DNA of 64,000 bases from Polynucleobacter sp. MWH-Svant-W18 (GCF_018687495.1 NZ_CP061293.1:1178001-1242000); one strand, 5' to 3'; positions 25,930 through 38,111 are shown, numbered from the stretch's first letter. Numbers and translations are program-made. Notes: generated from the letters alone by a model not told the origin.

Positions 25930-26750
25930 AGGCGTAACCAAGCAAGACTGGCTTTAATCAAAGCCTCATCACCTGGCTCAGTAGTAAATACTTCTCCAAA
26001 CCCAATGATTTCTGCTGCATCAGCAATTTGGTAATGCGGACACAATGCACTTGCGCTATCTAAACTTTGGGGAAATTGATCCTGGGCCACTTGCCCCAGA
26101 TAACGCACTGCCTCAGACGAAGTGAGCAGCCAAAGGGATCTAGCAAAATCGATCTCCCGAATCAAATCCCAAGCGGGATTATCCAAATCCAATGGCACTC
26201 GGCTATAGGTTGATATGGCCTCAACTACTGCGCCTTCATGCTTTAGAGTCTCGGCCAACCACTCTCGGCCACCCTCACCCTTAAAGATCACCACCTTCTT
26301 ATTATTCCAATTCCAGCCTAGGGTTTGAAGCTCTTGCCATAAGCCTTCTGAATCCCACTGCTCATTGTTCTTTGGCATCAGGATTGGGGTAGCACAATCC
26401 TCCCGACCAATACCATGATTTTGTAAGGCAGACTTGCTGCTACCCCCCATTACCCCAATGGGAATAATCTTCTGAGAAAAGTCTTGCCAATTACATTCCA
26501 GTAAACGCATCACGCACTCAATCGCATTGGGGCTCACAAAGATGGCTAGGTCTGCATCTTGTAAAACATTGCCGATATGTTCAGCCAATTGCTCATCGCT
26601 CTTCGGAATAATGGTGAGTAGCGGCAAAGAGATAATCTCTGGCACATTCCATTTAGAGATGCCACCTCTTTCAATACTGCTAGAAAGTGCCTCGACCAAT
26701 TGACGTGCTTGACCACCGGGCCTAGTCACGACAATGGTTTTAGTACTCAT
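25926..26750 (-). CDS. hemD: Uroporphyrinogen-III synthase
   Basis: 274 residues. It closes and inverts ring D of hydroxymethylbilane to form uroporphyrinogen III. HemD is poorly conserved; support comes from the N-terminal VVTRPGGQARQLVEAL, the FVSPNAI block of the first lobe, GEGGREWLAETL in the second lobe, and above all the position 16 bases downstream of hemC. No hemX/hemY follows, in contrast to the hemCDXY operons of gammaproteobacteria; the gene ends in a four-base convergent overlap with ubiC. Confidence 0.88.
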   Translation of the reverse strand: MSTKTIVVTRPGGQARQLVEALSSSIERGGISKWNVPEIISLPLLTIIPKSDEQLAEHIGNVLQDADLAIFVSPNAIECVMRLLECNWQDFSQKIIPIGVMGGSSKSALQNHGIGREDCATPILMPKNNEQWDSEGLWQELQTLGWNWNNKKVVIFKGEGGREWLAETLKHEGAVVEAISTYSRVPLDLDNPAWDLIREIDFARSLWLLTSSEAVRYLGQVAQDQFPQSLDSASALCPHYQIADAAEIIGFGEVFTTEPGDEALIKASLAWLRL

Positions 26751-26766
26751 GATGAATGGTGCTTTT

Positions 26767-27744
26767 TTATTTGGGGAGCTGCGGAATTAAATCTGCTGCA
26801 CCCTGTGCTAGCAAATCATTCGCAACAGTTAGTCCTAGCGCCTCAGCATCTTCGATCGACTGCACTGTTGCAGCGCCACTAGCAAGACAGATCGCTTTGC
26901 CATCCACACTTGCTACAAAAGAACGAATCTGCATTTGGTTCTGATCCCATACAGCGTAAGCCGCTAAGGGCACTTCGCAAGAACCGCCCAATTGACGAGA
27001 AACCATACGCTCAGCCGAAACCGCATATAAAGTTGCCAAGTCATTTAAGGGCGCAAGCCATTGCTTAATGTTTGGATGAGAGCTCAGCGTCTCAATGCCG
27101 AGCGCTCCCTGCCCTGCGGCCGGAGTATAAGGGTCGTATGGCAGGTATGCACGAATACGACTCTCTAGTCCTAAGCGTTTTAAGCCTGCTGCAGCTAAGA
27201 TGATCGCTTGATACTCGCCACGATCCAGCTTACTCATGCGTGTGTCTAAATTACCGCGCAGTGGCGCGATTTCTAAATGGGGAAACTTGGCTCGTAACAC
27301 TGACTCACGACGCAAGCTCGAAGTTCCAACAACAGCCCCTGTTGGCAAATCTTCCAAACGGGCAAAGTCATTAGAAACAAATGCATCGCGTGCATCCTCT
27401 CTGGCCATCACGCAGGCGAGCTCAAATCCTTCTGGCATCACCATAGGCACATCTTTAAGGGAGTGAACAGCTAAATCTGCGCGCCCATCCTCTAAGGCCG
27501 TTTCGAGCTCTTTCACAAAAAGACCTTTACCACCCACTTTAGATAGTGCTCTGTCCAAAATCTGGTCCCCACGGGTAGTCATTCCTAAAATCTGGACGTC
27601 GCACTCGGGATACAGCTTTTTGAGGCAATCTCGGACGTGTTCAGCCTGCCACATGGCTAGCCGACTCTCACGGGATGCAATGACCAGGCGCTTGGGAGCA
27701 GCCAAATGGGCGGATGCTGAGGAAGAATTCAGGGTTTGGGACAT
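26767..27744 (-). CDS. hemC: Porphobilinogen deaminase (hydroxymethylbilane synthase)
   Basis: About 325 residues from the ATG at 27744. A longer reading frame opens at 27819, but those 25 codons would overlap the argH start and do not look like HemC. The N-terminal [19 protein letters not shown], the TRGDQILD block, [26 protein letters not shown] and the dipyrromethane-cofactor Cys in [14 protein letters not shown] are all present. It polymerises four porphobilinogen units. It is divergent from argH with only 43 bases between the starts, so the two promoters must overlap. Confidence 0.95.
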   Translation of the reverse strand: MSQTLNSSSASAHLAAPKRLVIASRESRLAMWQAEHVRDCLKKLYPECDVQILGMTTRGDQILDRALSKVGGKGLFVKELETALEDGRADLAVHSLKDVPMVMPEGFELACVMAREDARDAFVSNDFARLEDLPTGAVVGTSSLRRESVLRAKFPHLEIAPLRGNLDTRMSKLDRGEYQAIILAAAGLKRLGLESRIRAYLPYDPYTPAAGQGALGIETLSSHPNIKQWLAPLNDLATLYAVSAERMVSRQLGGSCEVPLAAYAVWDQNQMQIRSFVASVDGKAICLASGAATVQSIEDAEALGLTVANDLLAQGAADLIPQLPK

Positions 27745-27787
27745 AACATTTAAAATAATCAAAGACCTACACCAATATACTGTGTTT

Positions 27788-29206
27788 ATGAGCTCATCCA
27801 AAAATTCCTTAGCCAACAAAGCCCAAGCGTGGTCAGCCCGCTTTAATGAACCCGTTGACGAACTTGTGCAGCGTTATACGACCTCCATTGGCTTTGATCA
27901 ACGCTTTGCTATGGTCGATATTGCTGGCTCATTAGCCCATGCCCAAATGTTGGCCAATCAGAAGATTATCAGCGCCCAAGATTTGGCGGACATTCAAAAA
28001 GGAATGGCCCAGATTCAGGGAGAAATTGAAGCCGGTCAATTTGAGTGGCAGCTGGCATTGGAAGATGTGCATCTCAATATTGAAGCTCGCCTCACTGAAC
28101 TTGTGGGTGATGCAGGCAAGCGTTTACATACTGGTCGCTCACGTAATGACCAGGTAGCTACTGACTTGCGTCTATGGCTGCGCGGTAGTGTTGATGAAAT
28201 TTCAGAAACACTGAAAACCTTACGTGTTGCACTTCTAGATCTAGCTGAGAGGCATGCTGCCACCATCATGCCTGGGCACACCCATCTACAAGTTGCACAA
28301 CCAATTACCTTTGGTCATCATTTGATGGCTTATTTTGAAATGTTTAGTCGTGATGCCAGTCGTTTGGCAGATTTACGCTCACGCTTTAATCGTCTGCCAT
28401 TAGGAGCTGCTGCTTTAGCGGGCACGACCTATCCGATTGATCGTGAGCAAGTAGCTAAAGCACTTGGATTTGATGGTATTTGTAAGAATTCTCTAGATGC
28501 CGTTTCAGACCGGGATTTTGCTATTGAATTCTGCGCCTTTGCATCGATCTTGATGATGCACGTATCCCGCCTATCTGAAGAGCTTGTCCTGTGGTTAAGC
28601 CCACGCTTTGGCTTCATCGATCTGCCAGATCGCTTTTGCACTGGCAGCTCCATCATGCCGCAGAAGAAAAATCCCGATGTCCCTGAATTGGCACGTGGGA
28701 AGACTGGCCGTGTTTACGGTGACCTCATGTCTTTGCTAACACTGATGAAGAGTCAACCTCTGGCATACAACAAAGATAACCAAGAAGATAAAGAGCCTTT
28801 ATTTGATGCCGTTGATACCGTACAAGATACCCTGCGCATTTTTGCTGATATGGTGCCCCATATTGAAGTCAAGGCAGCCGTTATGAAAGCAGCTGCTGAA
28901 GAAGGTTTTGCAACTGCAACCGACTTAGCTGACTACTTGGTCAAAAAAGGTTTGGCATTCCGTGATGCTCACGAAGCAGTAGCGCACGCCGTTAAAGCCT
29001 GCGTCGGCAGAAATTGCATGCTGACCGACTTAAGTCTTTCTGAATTACGCTTTGCTTGTGGCTTAGATAGTCGCCCTGAACTGATTGGCGATGATGTCTT
29101 TGCGCTACTGACTGTAGATGGCTCTGTCCAATCTCGCCAGCACGCTGGTGGGACTGCCCCAGCCCAGGTGCTTGCAGCGATTGCACAGGGTCGTGCAGAT
29201 CTTTAG
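27788..29206 (+). CDS. argH: Argininosuccinate lyase
   Basis: 472 residues from the ATG at 27788; an upstream in-frame extension to 27620 lies inside hemC and is rejected. It is the last step of arginine synthesis: argininosuccinate to arginine and fumarate. The fumarase-superfamily signature [12 protein letters not shown] is present, as are [18 protein letters not shown] and [10 protein letters not shown]. Arginine made here feeds cyanophycin synthesis and possibly the decarboxylase nearby. The stop overlaps panD convergently by four bases. Confidence 0.97.
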   Translation: MSSSKNSLANKAQAWSARFNEPVDELVQRYTTSIGFDQRFAMVDIAGSLAHAQMLANQKIISAQDLADIQKGMAQIQGEIEAGQFEWQLALEDVHLNIEARLTELVGDAGKRLHTGRSRNDQVATDLRLWLRGSVDEISETLKTLRVALLDLAERHAATIMPGHTHLQVAQPITFGHHLMAYFEMFSRDASRLADLRSRFNRLPLGAAALAGTTYPIDREQVAKALGFDGICKNSLDAVSDRDFAIEFCAFASILMMHVSRLSEELVLWLSPRFGFIDLPDRFCTGSSIMPQKKNPDVPELARGKTGRVYGDLMSLLTLMKSQPLAYNKDNQEDKEPLFDAVDTVQDTLRIFADMVPHIEVKAAVMKAAAEEGFATATDLADYLVKKGLAFRDAHEAVAHAVKACVGRNCMLTDLSLSELRFACGLDSRPELIGDDVFALLTVDGSVQSRQHAGGTAPAQVLAAIAQGRADL

Positions 29207-29565
29207 TGCTTCTTGATTTCTTTGATGCTGTTATCGTCATTCACGATAACAATTCTAGGAATATGAGAGGCAACTTCACTCTCAGGTACTGAACCGTAAG
29301 TACAGATAATCAAATGATCACCAACATGTGCTTTTCTGGCGGCAGCCCCGTTTAGGGAGATGATGCCAGAGCCGCGTGCCGCTTTAATAATGTAAGTCGA
29401 GAAACGATTACCGTTATTAATGTTGTACAACTCGATCTTTTCAAATTCACGCATATTGGCTGCATCTAAAAGATCTTCATCAATTCCACATGAACCTTCA
29501 TAGTGAAGATCAGCTTCAGTCACCGTAGCACGGTGAATCTTGGCCAGCAACATAATTCTATTCAT
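29203..29565 (-). CDS. panD: Aspartate 1-decarboxylase (pyruvoyl enzyme)
   Basis: 120 residues. It makes beta-alanine from aspartate for pantothenate. The self-cleavage site Gly24-Ser25 is intact in HYEGSCGID, where Ser25 becomes the pyruvoyl group. Tyr58-region and GAAAR (the substrate and oxyanion side) are present. It lies 16 bases after the amino-acid decarboxylase gene on the same strand, while panC is about 8 kb away, so the pantothenate pathway is split. Confidence 0.96.
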   Translation of the reverse strand: MNRIMLLAKIHRATVTEADLHYEGSCGIDEDLLDAANMREFEKIELYNINNGNRFSTYIIKAARGSGIISLNGAAARKAHVGDHLIICTYGSVPESEVASHIPRIVIVNDDNSIKEIKKH

Positions 29566-29581
29566 CTCTATTTCCTAACAA

Positions 29582-31849
29582 TTACAGACTGATATCGCGT
29601 TCTTGTCTTACGCAATCAACATAGTACTCGCTATGTCCATTGACTTCCGCTTTCACCAAACCATGAATATCTGTTTCAAAGCCAGGGAACTTCTCGTTAA
29701 AGTCTCTTGCAAAGTAGAGATAGTCAATGATGCGCTTATTAAAACGCTCCCCTGGAATCAACAGTGGAATACCTGGAGGATACGGAGTAACCAACATCGC
29801 CGTCACGCGCCCCTCTAGTTTATCCAAAGGTACCCGATCGACTTCTTTATGAGCCATCTTTGCCCATGCCTCTGAAGGCATCATGGCTGGAACCATATCC
29901 GAGGTGTACATCTCAGTGGTCATACGCGCTACATCACGGCTCTTATAGAACTCATGAATCTGTTGGCAGATATCCTTCAAACCAACACGCTCATATCGAG
30001 GATGCTTGGCAACAAACTCTGGCAGAACCTTCCAGAGCGGCTGATTCTTATCAAAGTGATCTTTAAATTGCTGCAACTCCGTTACCAAGGTATTCCAACG
30101 ACCTTTAGTAATACCGATCGTAAACATGATGAAGAAGGAATACAGCCCACACTTCTCAACGATCACACCATGTTCAGCTAAGTACTTAGTGACGATGCTC
30201 GCTGGAATGCCCATGGAGCCAAAATGGCCCTCGATGTCGAGACCTGGAGTAACGACTGTCGCCTTGATCGGGTCAAGCATATTGAAGTCTGTGGCAAGTT
30301 TGCCAAAGTCATGCCAAGTAGCATTGGGCTCTAATACCCAATCGGAGCGCTCGCCAATACCCTCTTCAGCTAAGTGCTCTGGACCCCAAACTTTGAACCA
30401 CCAATCGGCGCCAAATTGCTCATCGACTTCGCGCATTGCACGACGGAAGTCCATCGCTTCAGCAATAGATTCCTCAACCAAGGTTGTACCGCCAGGAGAC
30501 TCCATCATTGCCGCTGAAACATCACAGGAAGCAATGATGGCGTACTGTGGGCTAGTAGAGGTGTGCATCAAGTAAGCCTCATTAAAGCAATCACGATCCA
30601 ACTTAGTATCTTCAGCATCCTGAACCAATACCTGAGAAGCTTGTGACAAACCAGCTAATAATTTATGCGTTGACTGGGTTGCGAACATCAAACTCTTCTT
30701 CGTGCGTTTACGGTCAGCGCCAATCGCATGCATGTCTTTATAGAATGGGTGGAATGCAGCATGAGGCAACCAAGCCTCATCAAAGTGCAGGGAATCTACT
30801 TTGCCGTCAAGCATCTCTTTAATCATCTCAACGTTGTACACAATGCCGTCATAAGTACTTTGCGTCAAAGTCATGACGCGAGGAACAACATTCTTATCCT
30901 TAATAAAAGGATTTGCTGCAATTTTCTTCTGGATATTGGCCCACTCAAACTCTTCTTTCGGGATCGGACCAATAATACCAAGGTGATTACGAGTAGGCAT
31001 CAAGAAAATCGGGATCGCACCCATCATGGTGATGGAGTGAATCACTGACTTATGGCAATTGCGGTCAACCAAGACCACATCGCCAGGCGCTACGGTGGAA
31101 TGCCAAACAATCTTGTTCGATGTTGATGTCCCGTTTGTAACAAAAAATAAATGGTCTGCATTGAAGATGCGGGCAGCATTACGCTCACTTTGCAATACTG
31201 GACCAGTGTGGTCCAAGAGTTGACCTAATTCTTCAACCGCGTTACATACGTCAGCACGTAACATGTTTTCACCAAAGAATTGATGGAACATCCGACCCAC
31301 AGGGCTCTTCAGGAAAGCAACTCCACCAGAGTGGCCCGGGCAATGCCAAGAATAAGAGCCTTCAGAGGCGTAATTGGTGAGGGCACGGAAGAATGGTGGC
31401 GCTAATGAATCGAGGTAAACCTTGGCTTCACGAATAATATGACGTGCAACAAACTCTGGCGTGTCTTCATTCATATGAATGAAGCCATGCAACTCACGCA
31501 AGATATCGTTAGGCATATGGCGTGAGGTACGAGTCTCACCATATAAGAAAATGGGAATATCTTCATTGCGCTTACGCACTTCAGTAATGAATGCACGCAA
31601 ATTATTTAATGCTGGAAGATCATGGTCTTCAGAATCTGATACAAACTCTTCATCATCAATGGAAACAATGAAAGTTGAGGCACGTGAAGCTTGTTGCGCA
31701 AAGGAAGTTAAGTCACCATAACTGGTTAAGCCAATAACTTCCATACCTTCATGCTCGATCGCTTCGGCAAGGTCGCGTATACCTGAGCCCGAAATATTTT
31801 CGGAACGAAAGTCCTCATCAATAATGATGATTGGGAAACGAAATTTCAT
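29582..31849 (-). CDS. Arginine/lysine/ornithine decarboxylase, PLP fold type I
   Basis: 755 residues from the ATG at 31849, which has GGGGAG five bases upstream; an ORF extension to 31891 is inside the channel gene. The N-terminal wing domain has a response-regulator-like fold. The core has SYSWHCPGHSGGVAFLKSPVG, DRNCHKS and the PLP Asp in LHFDEAW; the PLP Lys is in ATQSTHKLLAGLSQAS. It forms a polyamine (agmatine, cadaverine or putrescine) and CO2, consuming a proton. Substrate choice cannot be read safely; HFDEAW leans toward arginine. Its ATG overlaps the stop of the Kir gene (ATGA), so production of the two proteins is coupled. Confidence 0.92.
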   Translation of the reverse strand: MKFRFPIIIIDEDFRSENISGSGIRDLAEAIEHEGMEVIGLTSYGDLTSFAQQASRASTFIVSIDDEEFVSDSEDHDLPALNNLRAFITEVRKRNEDIPIFLYGETRTSRHMPNDILRELHGFIHMNEDTPEFVARHIIREAKVYLDSLAPPFFRALTNYASEGSYSWHCPGHSGGVAFLKSPVGRMFHQFFGENMLRADVCNAVEELGQLLDHTGPVLQSERNAARIFNADHLFFVTNGTSTSNKIVWHSTVAPGDVVLVDRNCHKSVIHSITMMGAIPIFLMPTRNHLGIIGPIPKEEFEWANIQKKIAANPFIKDKNVVPRVMTLTQSTYDGIVYNVEMIKEMLDGKVDSLHFDEAWLPHAAFHPFYKDMHAIGADRKRTKKSLMFATQSTHKLLAGLSQASQVLVQDAEDTKLDRDCFNEAYLMHTSTSPQYAIIASCDVSAAMMESPGGTTLVEESIAEAMDFRRAMREVDEQFGADWWFKVWGPEHLAEEGIGERSDWVLEPNATWHDFGKLATDFNMLDPIKATVVTPGLDIEGHFGSMGIPASIVTKYLAEHGVIVEKCGLYSFFIMFTIGITKGRWNTLVTELQQFKDHFDKNQPLWKVLPEFVAKHPRYERVGLKDICQQIHEFYKSRDVARMTTEMYTSDMVPAMMPSEAWAKMAHKEVDRVPLDKLEGRVTAMLVTPYPPGIPLLIPGERFNKRIIDYLYFARDFNEKFPGFETDIHGLVKAEVNGHSEYYVDCVRQERDISL

Positions 31850-32757
31850 AAAAACTCCCCTGCTATTCGGTCCGAGGCATTCGGAACCCACTTCTCAAAA
31901 TTAGCCAAGTCTATGACTCGACCGCCATCTGGCGAAACCGTGACTATATCGATAAATGTCGCATTTTGCTGAATATCTTTGGGCAAATATACGTGACGTG
32001 CATAGACTTGATTTGCGAGGCTCTCATGGTAACCAGTAAATGTGACCAATAGGTGCCAAAGATTGCTGGAGCCTTGGGAAAAGCACTCTGCCAATGGACT
32101 GGATTCATCTAGGCTATGCATCGCCGTCCAGGTTAAGGAAAATACTGGGCTCTCCGAGCGATGGAGGGTCAACTCTACCGAACGCCGGTAACGCTCCCCC
32201 TCAGAGGTGATGCTCTCAGCAATCAACCAAAGCCGTAACTGGGCCTCCACAATATGGGAGCTACGACAGTTAGCCACCCGAAATTTGAGGGTCTTCATGC
32301 CATCATGATTTCCGACTACAGCTACCTTAGAAAAGCGCACACCAGCAGTTGGGCGAGTAAAGCGGGCAAAAGCCAAACCCGTTGTTAGTGCGGAATATAC
32401 GATCCCAAAAAATGCTTCAAAGGTCACGATGGAATTAGGCCAATGCCCTACTGGTGTCATCTGACCATAGCCAATCGTTGCCATTGTCTGGACACTGAAA
32501 TAAAAGACATCTAAAAGTGAGCCTGGTTTGGTATTGGTAATAGCACCTGGGCCGCAAGCTAGGTATCCCAAGGCAAATAGCAGATTGGTTCCCAGATAAA
32601 CCAGAATCACTAAGAGCATGAACTTGCTCCAAGTAGTTCCTAATAGCCAGTGGTAGAAATCATTCTCTGGTCGCGCTAAAGATGAGCGGGTTAAGGTAGC
32701 CCGATAGTCCTCAAGGTTTATCCGCGTGGGGCGGCGGCCAAACTGGAATTCGTCCAC
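31846..32757 (-). CDS. Inward-rectifier-type potassium channel (KirBac family)
   Basis: 303 residues. A short N-terminal slide-helix region (DYRATLTRSSLARPENDFYHWLL) is followed by TM1 (about 45-68). The selectivity filter TIGYG is at residues 94-98, TM2 at about 110-133, and a C-terminal immunoglobulin-like cytoplasmic domain follows (VRFSKVAVVGNHDG onward). This is the full Kir architecture. The position equivalent to the polyamine/Mg rectification-control Asp of Kir2.1 is Ser122 here. It lies 15 bases after dcd and overlaps the decarboxylase by four bases. It passes K+ across the inner membrane and may help set membrane potential. Confidence 0.92.
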   Translation of the reverse strand: MDEFQFGRRPTRINLEDYRATLTRSSLARPENDFYHWLLGTTWSKFMLLVILVYLGTNLLFALGYLACGPGAITNTKPGSLLDVFYFSVQTMATIGYGQMTPVGHWPNSIVTFEAFFGIVYSALTTGLAFARFTRPTAGVRFSKVAVVGNHDGMKTLKFRVANCRSSHIVEAQLRLWLIAESITSEGERYRRSVELTLHRSESPVFSLTWTAMHSLDESSPLAECFSQGSSNLWHLLVTFTGYHESLANQVYARHVYLPKDIQQNATFIDIVTVSPDGGRVIDLANFEKWVPNASDRIAGEFL

Positions 32758-32772
32758 TGGCAGGAAAAGCTT

Positions 32773-33339
32773 TTAGGTCTTAGGCAGGGTTACGCCCCGC
32801 TGACCCTGATATTTTCCGCCGCGATCTTTATAAGATGTTCCGCACACTTCATCGCTCTCAAAGAAGAGTACCTGCGCACATCCCTCGCCCGCATAAATCT
32901 TGGCAGGCAATGGCGTCGTGTTAGAAAACTCCAAAGTCACATAGCCTTCCCACTCTGGCTCAAATGGAGTGACGTTCACAATAATTCCGCAACGTGCATA
33001 AGTACTCTTACCTACGCAAACTGTTAACACGCTGCGCGGAATCTTGAAATACTCAACTGTTCTAGCCAATGCAAATGAATTCGGCGGGATGATGCAAACA
33101 TCGCCCTTGAAATCGACAAACGATTGCTCATCGAAATTCTTAGGATCAACAATCGTGCTGTTGATATTTGTAAAGATCTTAAATTCATCTGCACAACGAA
33201 TGTCGTAACCATAGCTTGATGTGCCATAACTTACGATTTTGTTGCCAGCAGCGTCTTGGCGAATTTGTCCAGGCTCGAACGGGTCGATCATGCCTTGTTC
33301 GCCCATACGGCGGATCCAGTGGTCAGATTTAATAGTCAT
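32773..33339 (-). CDS. dcd: dCTP deaminase
   Basis: 188 residues, standard. It converts dCTP to dUTP for dTTP synthesis. N-terminal SDHWIRRM, the [13 protein letters not shown] block, and the catalytic-site segment with Arg and Glu ([23 protein letters not shown]) are present. The C-terminus [11 protein letters not shown] closes over nucleotide. It is probably the promoter-proximal gene of a dcd-kir-decarboxylase-panD unit (gaps 15, -4 and 16 bases). Confidence 0.97.
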   Translation of the reverse strand: MTIKSDHWIRRMGEQGMIDPFEPGQIRQDAAGNKIVSYGTSSYGYDIRCADEFKIFTNINSTIVDPKNFDEQSFVDFKGDVCIIPPNSFALARTVEYFKIPRSVLTVCVGKSTYARCGIIVNVTPFEPEWEGYVTLEFSNTTPLPAKIYAGEGCAQVLFFESDEVCGTSYKDRGGKYQGQRGVTLPKT

Positions 33340-33401
33340 GGGCGAATTGTAAAACCTTCACCGCCCTTACCCCGCATTTATTGGGGTCTAAAGGCCCAAA
33401 A

Positions 33402-34241
33402 TTAGCTGTTTTGGCTAAAAACCACCCGTTCAGGGGCGTTGTAGATCTCGAAGTGTTTGCCCGAGCAGCGGGACAGGATAGTGAGATTGGTTTTGCGGGC
33501 CAGTTCTAGGCCCATCAGGGTGACACCCGAGCGGGTTAGCAAGAAGGGAATGCCCATTTGTGCACCTTTAATCACCATCTCTGAAGTCAGACGACCCGTT
33601 GTGAAGAAGATTAAATCTTTTCCGGATTTATTGGCCAACCACATCAAGCCAGAAATCGAGTCCACCGCATTGTGACGACCAACATCTTCTATAAAGTGGA
33701 GCAACTGAACGCCGTGATCTCCTGATCTCTCAAAAACGGCGCAAGCATGCACAGACCCAGACTTTTTATATATTGAGTCATGTACTCGAATGGCTTCAAT
33801 GAGGGCAACAATAGCTTCCTGGGATAACTTGGGTCCATCTGGCAAAGAAATCTCTGCCATCTCTTCCATCAAGCCACCAAACATAGTTCCCTGACCACAT
33901 CCTGTGGTGACCACGCGCTTACTGGTGAGTGCATCGATATCTACCGTACTGCGGCGTGTTTTAACTGCAGCCGAATCGGTCTCCCAATCCACCTGAATAC
34001 TTTCAATATCGTGCACAGACTCTACGAGGCGTTGATTACGCAGATAGCCCAGTACCAAAGCCTCAGGAGCGCTCCCCAGAGTCATCAGGGTGACCACCTC
34101 CCGCTTATCCAGATAGATGGTTAGAGGACGCTCACCAGGAATATGGGTGAGTTTCTTTCTTCCGGCCTCATCCAATATCTCCACCTCATGCACCAAGGGC
34201 ACGGAGACATTGGACATCTGGATATCGGGTTTTACAGCCAT
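33402..34241 (-). CDS. fdhD: Formate dehydrogenase sulfurtransferase FdhD
   Basis: About 279 residues from the ATG at 34241 (protein MAVKPDIQMS...). Other candidate starts are 34295 and 34217; none has a strong Shine-Dalgarno. FdhD passes sulfur from IscS to the bis-MGD cofactor of formate dehydrogenase. The family blocks IYLDKREVVTLMTLG, SGSVHACAVF, HFIEDVGRHNAVDSISG and FFTTGRLTSEM are clear. The loop that carries CxxC in E. coli FdhD reads CGQG here (Cys115), so the second Cys is missing. Formate is an end-product of the oxalate pathway encoded at 38-44 kb, although no formate dehydrogenase lies in the window. Confidence 0.9.
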   Translation of the reverse strand: MAVKPDIQMSNVSVPLVHEVEILDEAGRKKLTHIPGERPLTIYLDKREVVTLMTLGSAPEALVLGYLRNQRLVESVHDIESIQVDWETDSAAVKTRRSTVDIDALTSKRVVTTGCGQGTMFGGLMEEMAEISLPDGPKLSQEAIVALIEAIRVHDSIYKKSGSVHACAVFERSGDHGVQLLHFIEDVGRHNAVDSISGLMWLANKSGKDLIFFTTGRLTSEMVIKGAQMGIPFLLTRSGVTLMGLELARKTNLTILSRCSGKHFEIYNAPERVVFSQNS

Positions 34242-34394
34242 GCAAGACTTTCTAAATCGGGTTGAAACTGAAGTTAATGGGGCTGAATTTAGCATTCGGG
34301 AGTGCTTTACTTTAACCGCAGACTAAAATCGTTGCAGAAGCCCGCATAATTGCGTATTACCCTAATTTAACCTTCTTATTTAAGTCCGCATTAC

Positions 34395-36065
34395 ATGAGC
34401 AGCCCCCAGCGTCGCCTCCTAGTTACCTCAGCATTGCCATATGCCAATGGCCAGATCCATATCGGCCATTTAGTGGAATATGTTCAAACCGATATATGGG
34501 TACGCTTTCAACGGATGCGCGGCCATGAAGTTCACTATGTGGGTGCTGACGATACGCACGGCACTCCAATCATGTTGCGAGCAGAAAAAGAAGGGATTAC
34601 TCCCAAGGAATTAATCGCCAATGTTTGGAAAGAACACAAGCGAGACTTTGATAACTTCCTGATCTCATTTGATAACTACTACACGACTGATAGTCCTGAA
34701 AATGAAAAGCTGTCTCAAAGCATTTATCTCAAACTCCGGGATGCTGGCTTAATTGAAAAGCGTGCCATTGAGCAAGCCTATGATCCCGTTAAAGAGATGT
34801 TCTTACCAGATCGTTTTATCAAAGGCGAATGTCCTAAGTGCGCTGCCAAAGATCAATATGGCGACTCTTGTGAAAAATGTGGTGCCACTTACTCTCCTAC
34901 TGATCTCAAGAATCCTTTCTCGGTAGTAAGCGGTGCAACCCCGATCAAAAAAGTGTCTGATCATTACTTTTTTAAATTATCAGATCCACGCTGCGAAACT
35001 TTCTTAAGAGACTGGACACAAGTCAGAACACCATTGCAAGCTGAAGCGCGCAATAAGATGAAAGAGTGGGTTGGCCAGCCTGGCGAGAGCAAGCTTGGGG
35101 ACTGGGATATCTCCCGCGACGCCCCCTATTTCGGCTTTGAGATCCCTGATGCCCCAGGTAAATACTTCTATGTCTGGCTGGATGCCCCGATTGGCTACTA
35201 CGCTAGCTTCCTGAACTATTGCCAAGCCAAAGGCCTGAATTTTGATGAATGGGTCAAGCCAGATACCACTACAGAGCAATACCATTTCATTGGTAAAGAT
35301 ATTCTGTATTTCCATACTTTGTTTTGGCCAGCGACACTGCAATTTTCTGGCTATCGCACACCCACCAATGTATTTGCTCACGGCTTCTTAACCGTTGATG
35401 GCGAGAAGATGAGTAAGTCTCGCGGCACATTGATTTCAGCGAACAGTGTGATTGAGTGTGGATTTAATCCTGAGTGGTTCCGCTATTACTTTGCTACGAA
35501 ACTCAATGACAGCATGGAAGATTTGGATCTGAATCTTCAAGACTTTATCGCACGAGTAAATAGCGATCTCTTAGGCAAGTACATCAATATTGCTAGTCGT
35601 AGTGCTGGCTTCTTGGTGAAACGTTTTGGCGGTATTGTGTCTGATGCAGCGATGAGCAACCCGTTGCTCAAAGAAATTGAAGGAGCGAGCAAAAAAATTG
35701 CGCAGCTTTATGAAGGGCGTGAATATGCCAAAGCGCTGCGGACCATCATGGAACTTGCTGACACGGTGAATGGCTTTGTAGATGAAAACAAGCCTTGGGA
35801 AATTGCCAAAGACCCGGAGCGCGAAGCCCAATTGCAGCAGGTTTGCAGCATTACGCTTGAGGCCTTCAGAATGCTGAGTCTCTACCTCAAACCGGTTATT
35901 CCGCAGGTTGCTGCAGGCGTAGAGGAGTTCCTCTCGCTCCCGCCGCAGGTCTGGAACGATATCCACACGCCGCTATCGAGCAAGAATCCCATTCAGGCCT
36001 ATAAACACCTCATGACCCGAGTGGAGGCCCCTCAAATTGAGGCTTTACTGGCTGCAAACCTGTAA
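34395..36065 (+). CDS. metG: Methionyl-tRNA synthetase, short form without the C-terminal tRNA-binding domain
   Basis: 556 residues. It charges tRNA-Met. HIGH at residues 22-25, a two-knuckle zinc insert (CPKC ... CEKC near 146-162), and KMSKS near residue 338 are intact. The helical anticodon-binding domain runs to the end. The EMAP/Trbp111-like C-terminal domain (about 110-130 residues) found in E. coli and many Burkholderiales MetG is absent: the frame stops soon after [17 protein letters not shown]. Short MetG enzymes exist in other bacteria and are active as monomers. The gene stands alone, followed by DUF3460. Confidence 0.95.
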   Translation: MSSPQRRLLVTSALPYANGQIHIGHLVEYVQTDIWVRFQRMRGHEVHYVGADDTHGTPIMLRAEKEGITPKELIANVWKEHKRDFDNFLISFDNYYTTDSPENEKLSQSIYLKLRDAGLIEKRAIEQAYDPVKEMFLPDRFIKGECPKCAAKDQYGDSCEKCGATYSPTDLKNPFSVVSGATPIKKVSDHYFFKLSDPRCETFLRDWTQVRTPLQAEARNKMKEWVGQPGESKLGDWDISRDAPYFGFEIPDAPGKYFYVWLDAPIGYYASFLNYCQAKGLNFDEWVKPDTTTEQYHFIGKDILYFHTLFWPATLQFSGYRTPTNVFAHGFLTVDGEKMSKSRGTLISANSVIECGFNPEWFRYYFATKLNDSMEDLDLNLQDFIARVNSDLLGKYINIASRSAGFLVKRFGGIVSDAAMSNPLLKEIEGASKKIAQLYEGREYAKALRTIMELADTVNGFVDENKPWEIAKDPEREAQLQQVCSITLEAFRMLSLYLKPVIPQVAAGVEEFLSLPPQVWNDIHTPLSSKNPIQAYKHLMTRVEAPQIEALLAANL

Positions 36066-36180
36066 AAATACCCCTAAAAAGCACCTATAATGGTGCCGTA
36101 GTCCAAGAATGACTGTAGGGATGAATTTCCGAATTTATTCCATTAAGTCATTGAATTTATTGAGTATTTTAGGAAATACC

Positions 36181-36361
36181 ATGGCAAGATATCAATCTGA
36201 ATTCACCCAGTTCTTAAATGAGCTCAAAACTGAGAAGCCCAATCTTGAGGCTGAGCAACAAGCGGGTCGCGCCCTCTTGTGGGACAAAGAGCCATTGAGC
36301 GTTGAAGACCAACGTCGCGCAAAAGCCGCGAAATTAAAGCAACGCGCTTACGTATATTCGA

Positions 36362-36369
<8 letters not shown>
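36181..36369 (+). CDS. DUF3460 family small protein
   Basis: A 62-residue, highly charged, probably helical protein starting MARYQSEFTQFLNELK and ending AYVYSND. This matches the DUF3460 family, found in Betaproteobacteria almost always just before scpA. I use the ATG at 36181 rather than the upstream in-frame ATG at 36109 because the family starts at MARY. It overlaps scpA by eight bases. No function is known; linkage suggests a role near chromosome condensation or simple co-expression. Confidence 0.9.
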
Positions 36370-38097
<1,728 letters not shown>

Positions 38098-38111
38098 TCT
38101 GGGTGATATTC

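Noticed and set aside
27620..27787. 56-codon upstream extension of argH
   Set aside because: It lies inside hemC on the other strand, has no family similarity, and the argH family start is at 27788.
27745..27819. 25-codon upstream extension of hemC
   Set aside because: It overlaps the argH start and does not resemble HemC; the ATG at 27744 fits the family.
30126..30575. 149-codon plus-strand ORF opposite the decarboxylase
   Set aside because: Antisense shadow of a conserved enzyme; the protein is Ser/Pro/Met-rich with no domain.
31850..31891. 14-codon upstream extension of the decarboxylase
   Set aside because: It lies in the Kir gene; the ATG at 31849 has a GGGGAG at the correct distance and yields the family-like MKFRFPI start.
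33366..33395. CCCC/GGGG hairpin between fdhD and dcd
   Set aside because: Only four to five pairs with a nine-base loop and no U-run; could be chance.
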